Origin: Phycisphaerae bacterium
Lineage (GTDB): Bacteria > Planctomycetota > Phycisphaerae > UBA1845 > UTPLA1
Direction of reading: 5' to 3'
Assembly: GCA_029259995.1 (NCBI GenBank)
Contig: JAJDEC010000183.1
Coordinates: 1 to 15,314, forward strand
DNA length: 15,314 nt
Both the position numbers and the translations under genes were made by a program. Shown here one piece after another: positions 13,489-15,314 of the stretch; the first letter of the stretch is position 1, and each line of letters opens with the position of its first letter. The notes beneath the pieces are model-generated. The model had not been told where the DNA came from, did no database searches, and was given only the letters and a program-made list of their open reading frames with translations.

Positions 13489-13520
13489 CAGATCACCAAA
13501 TCACAATGTCGCCAAGTCAC
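13489..13520. repeat. Short degenerate octamer tandem repeat
   Basis: Four head-to-tail 8-base units can be read: CAGATCAC, CAAATCAC, AATGTCGC and CAAGTCAC, with a consensus near CAARTCAC. They sit just after the pntB stop, in the gap before the zinc-ribbon gene. No function is apparent; it could be a simple-sequence expansion. Confidence 0.4.
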
Positions 13521-13527
13521 CTAATAA

Positions 13528-15063
13528 TCAGGCTTCCTTGACCGCCTCGATGATCTCCTGAAACGCCTTCTTTCCGTCGCCGAACAGCATCAGCGTGTTG
13601 TCCGCCGCGAACAGCGGATTCGGAATTCCGGCATAACCCGGGCTGAGGCTTCGCTTGATGACGATAACTGTCCGCGCCTTGTCGACGTCGATGATCGGCA
13701 TGCCGGCGATGGGGGACTTCGGGTCGGTTCGCGCGACGGGATTCACGACGTCGTTGGCGCCGATGACGATCGCCACATCGACCTGATCCATCTCCGAATT
13801 GATGTCGTCCATTTCCCGCAGCTTGTCGTAGGGAATGTTCGCTTCCGCCAGCAGGACGTTCATGTGTCCCGGCATACGGCCGGCCACGGGATGAATCGCG
13901 TAATCGACGTTCGCGCCGAACTTCGACTCCAGCAGGTTCGCCAGATCGCGAACGGCGTGCTGCGCCTGCGACACGGCCATTCCGTAGCCCGGAATGATGA
14001 CGACGCGTCGCGCCGTTTCGAGCAGCATGGCGACTTCTTCGCCGCTTGTCGATTTGATCTTGCCCTCGTAAACCTCGTCCGCCGTTGCAGACGAACTGCT
14101 GGGGCCCATTGTCGCGAACATCACGTTCCACAAGGATCGATTCATCGCCTTGCACATGATGCTCGTCAGAATCAATCCGGACGCACCCACGAGCGAACCC
14201 GCGATGATCAGCACGTTGTTGTTGATGACGAATCCCGTCGCCGCGGCCGCCAATCCGGAATAGGAGTTGAGCAGGGCGATCACGACCGGCATGTCGGCGC
14301 CGCCGATCGGTGTCACGAGCGTCACGCCGAGAATGAATGCAATGGCGACGATTCCCGTGTAGTACCAGCCCGTGTTCGTCGAAACGGCTTCAACAACGGA
14401 TCCCGAAGCGTCCGCAATGGCCTGGCCGGGTGCGAGGATGTCTGTCACGGTGCAATAGCAAAGCGCCAGCGCAATCAGAACGAGTACCGCGTTAATGATC
14501 TTCTGCTGCGGGAGGAACGCGCCTTCCGGGATCCACTTGATCCCCGCCAGCTTGCCGTAGGCGACGAGACTGCCCAACAGCGTGACGCCGCCGATCAACC
14601 CGGATGCCGCAGCGGCGATCGTGCCCTGCATGAGTGCCGCCGACAGTTCCGGCTTGCCGACGAGATCGCTCGCGCCGACTGCATCCGTCGCGACAAGGAC
14701 CGCGTGTTCGCCGCCGCTGTAGCCGGACAGCAACCACGCGCCGGCAACCAAGACTGACGCAACACCGCCGAAGCCGTTATACACGGCCACCAACTCGGGC
14801 ATACCCGTCATCTGCACTTTGACGGCGAGGTACGCGCCGATGGCGCTACCGATGGCAATTCCGGCGAAGATCCACGTCCAGCTGATGACGTGCTGATCCC
14901 ACAGCGTCACGACGACGGCGATCAACATCGCCAGGGCGCCGATCAGATTGCCGCGCACCGCTGTTCGCGGATGCGTCAGGCCCTTGAGACCGTAGATGAA
15001 CAGGATGGACGCGACGAGATACGCGAGATTAATCAGACTTTGAGACGAAACGACAGCAAGCAC
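13528..15063 (-). CDS. pntB: NAD(P) transhydrogenase beta subunit
   Basis: The integral membrane subunit of proton-translocating transhydrogenase moves hydride from NADH to NADP+ driven by proton entry. The 511-residue protein has an N-terminal multi-helix membrane domain (from LINLAYLVASILFIYGLKGL through INNNVLIIAGSLVGASG) and a C-terminal NADP(H)-binding domain III. Domain III shows GYGMAVSQAQHAV, HPVAGRMPGHMNVLLAEA, VIGANDVVNP and KRSLSPGYAGIPNPLF. It is about 50 residues longer than the E. coli subunit from memory; extra stretches include SGGEHAVLVATDAVGASDL and a loop near TDILAPGQAIADASG. The start is GTG 15063, with AAGGGA 7 bases upstream. It lies 4 bases after the alpha-subunit stop, so they form one operon and complex. 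Confidence 0.96.
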   Translation of the reverse strand: MLAVVSSQSLINLAYLVASILFIYGLKGLTHPRTAVRGNLIGALAMLIAVVVTLWDQHVISWTWIFAGIAIGSAIGAYLAVKVQMTGMPELVAVYNGFGGVASVLVAGAWLLSGYSGGEHAVLVATDAVGASDLVGKPELSAALMQGTIAAAASGLIGGVTLLGSLVAYGKLAGIKWIPEGAFLPQQKIINAVLVLIALALCYCTVTDILAPGQAIADASGSVVEAVSTNTGWYYTGIVAIAFILGVTLVTPIGGADMPVVIALLNSYSGLAAAATGFVINNNVLIIAGSLVGASGLILTSIMCKAMNRSLWNVMFATMGPSSSSATADEVYEGKIKSTSGEEVAMLLETARRVVIIPGYGMAVSQAQHAVRDLANLLESKFGANVDYAIHPVAGRMPGHMNVLLAEANIPYDKLREMDDINSEMDQVDVAIVIGANDVVNPVARTDPKSPIAGMPIIDVDKARTVIVIKRSLSPGYAGIPNPLFAADNTLMLFGDGKKAFQEIIEAVKEA

Positions 15064-15067
15064 AGAG

Positions 15068-15314
15068 TTATCCCTTCCTCTTGAACATGCCGAGCATGCG
15101 ATGCGTCACCATGAATCCACCCACGACGTTGATCGTCGCGAAAACCACGGCCAGCACGGCGAGCGATTTCGGCAACCACGTCACGTCGCTGCCCGTCGAC
15201 ACAAGCGCGCCGATCAGCGTCACGCCCGAAATCGCATTTGATCCGGACATCAGCGGCGTGTGCAGCGTCGGCGGAATCTTCGTGATGATTTCGAAGCCGA
15301 TAAAGATTGCCAGC
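15068..15314 (-). CDS. pntA: NAD(P) transhydrogenase alpha subunit, C-terminal membrane part (partial)
   Basis: The frame is open to the right edge, so only the last 81 residues are seen. The visible part reads IPPTLHTPLMSGSNAISG, the conserved membrane motif of the alpha subunit's C-terminal domain, followed by a hydrophobic helix (LAVLAVVFATINVVGGFMV) and RMLGMFKRKG at the end. Many bacteria split this subunit into alpha-1 (NAD-binding) and alpha-2 (membrane); whether this is a split alpha-2 (pntAB) or the end of a full pntA cannot be told here. Its stop lies 4 bases before pntB. Confidence 0.93.
   Translation of the reverse strand, partial: LAIFIGFEIITKIPPTLHTPLMSGSNAISGVTLIGALVSTGSDVTWLPKSLAVLAVVFATINVVGGFMVTHRMLGMFKRKG

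Noticed and set aside
13864..14757. Plus-strand frame of 297 residues opposite pntB
   Set aside because: His/Arg/Asn-rich shadow of the transhydrogenase membrane domain.
1..15314. CRISPR arrays, transposases, phage genes, toxin-antitoxin pairs or defence genes
   Set aside because: I looked on both strands and saw no regularly spaced repeats, transposase or integrase motifs, or known defence domains.

Overview
The window most likely comes from a planctomycete, perhaps the Phycisphaerae or a related lineage. This is inference from gene content, not from a marker gene. The main clues are three membrane proteins ending in the same short zinc ribbon (pattern C-x2-C-x-Y-x-L-x5-G-x-C-x-E-C), a DUF2752 protein, a pair of overlapping sister lipoproteins, and frequent GTG/TTG starts. 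DNA is fairly GC-rich throughout. I see no insertion sequence, CRISPR array, prophage or rRNA.

Layout. (1) 1-932, plus strand: two zinc-ribbon membrane proteins joined by a GTGA stop/start overlap; the second runs into the 3' part of a tRNA. (2) 907-1697, minus strand: tRNA-Gln(CUG) with its own promoter, then an RDD-family membrane protein divergent from the next block. (3) 1899-7007, plus strand: an envelope-directed series made of a secreted zinc-dependent phospholipase C-like protein, a DUF2752 membrane protein, two overlapping lipoproteins, a GT4-like glycosyltransferase and an LpxL/HtrB-like acyltransferase that lacks its catalytic dyad. (4) 7008-7797: mostly unassigned, with one possible small exported protein on the minus strand. 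(5) 7798-10095, plus strand: a 765-residue POT/PTR peptide transporter with about 215 extra residues between TM9 and TM10. (6) 10096-10277: two strong hairpins between convergent genes. (7) 10278-13339, minus strand: arginine deiminase, a histone-deacetylase-family deacetylase, and a third zinc-ribbon membrane protein that ends one base before the deacetylase start. (8) 13528-15314, minus strand: proton-translocating NAD(P) transhydrogenase, with the C-terminal end of the alpha (or alpha-2) subunit followed closely by pntB.

How the genes fit together. Block 3 looks like cell-envelope lipid or glycolipid work: a glycosyltransferase beside an acyltransferase fold, two lipoproteins that probably act in the periplasm, and an exported phospholipase fold. 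The transhydrogenase balances NADH and NADPH using proton motive force. The peptide transporter and arginine deiminase suggest use of peptides and amino acids. Nothing here is clearly a new defence or mobile system. The strongest leads are the transporter insert, the catalytically degenerate acyltransferase and the unclassified overlapping lipoprotein pair.
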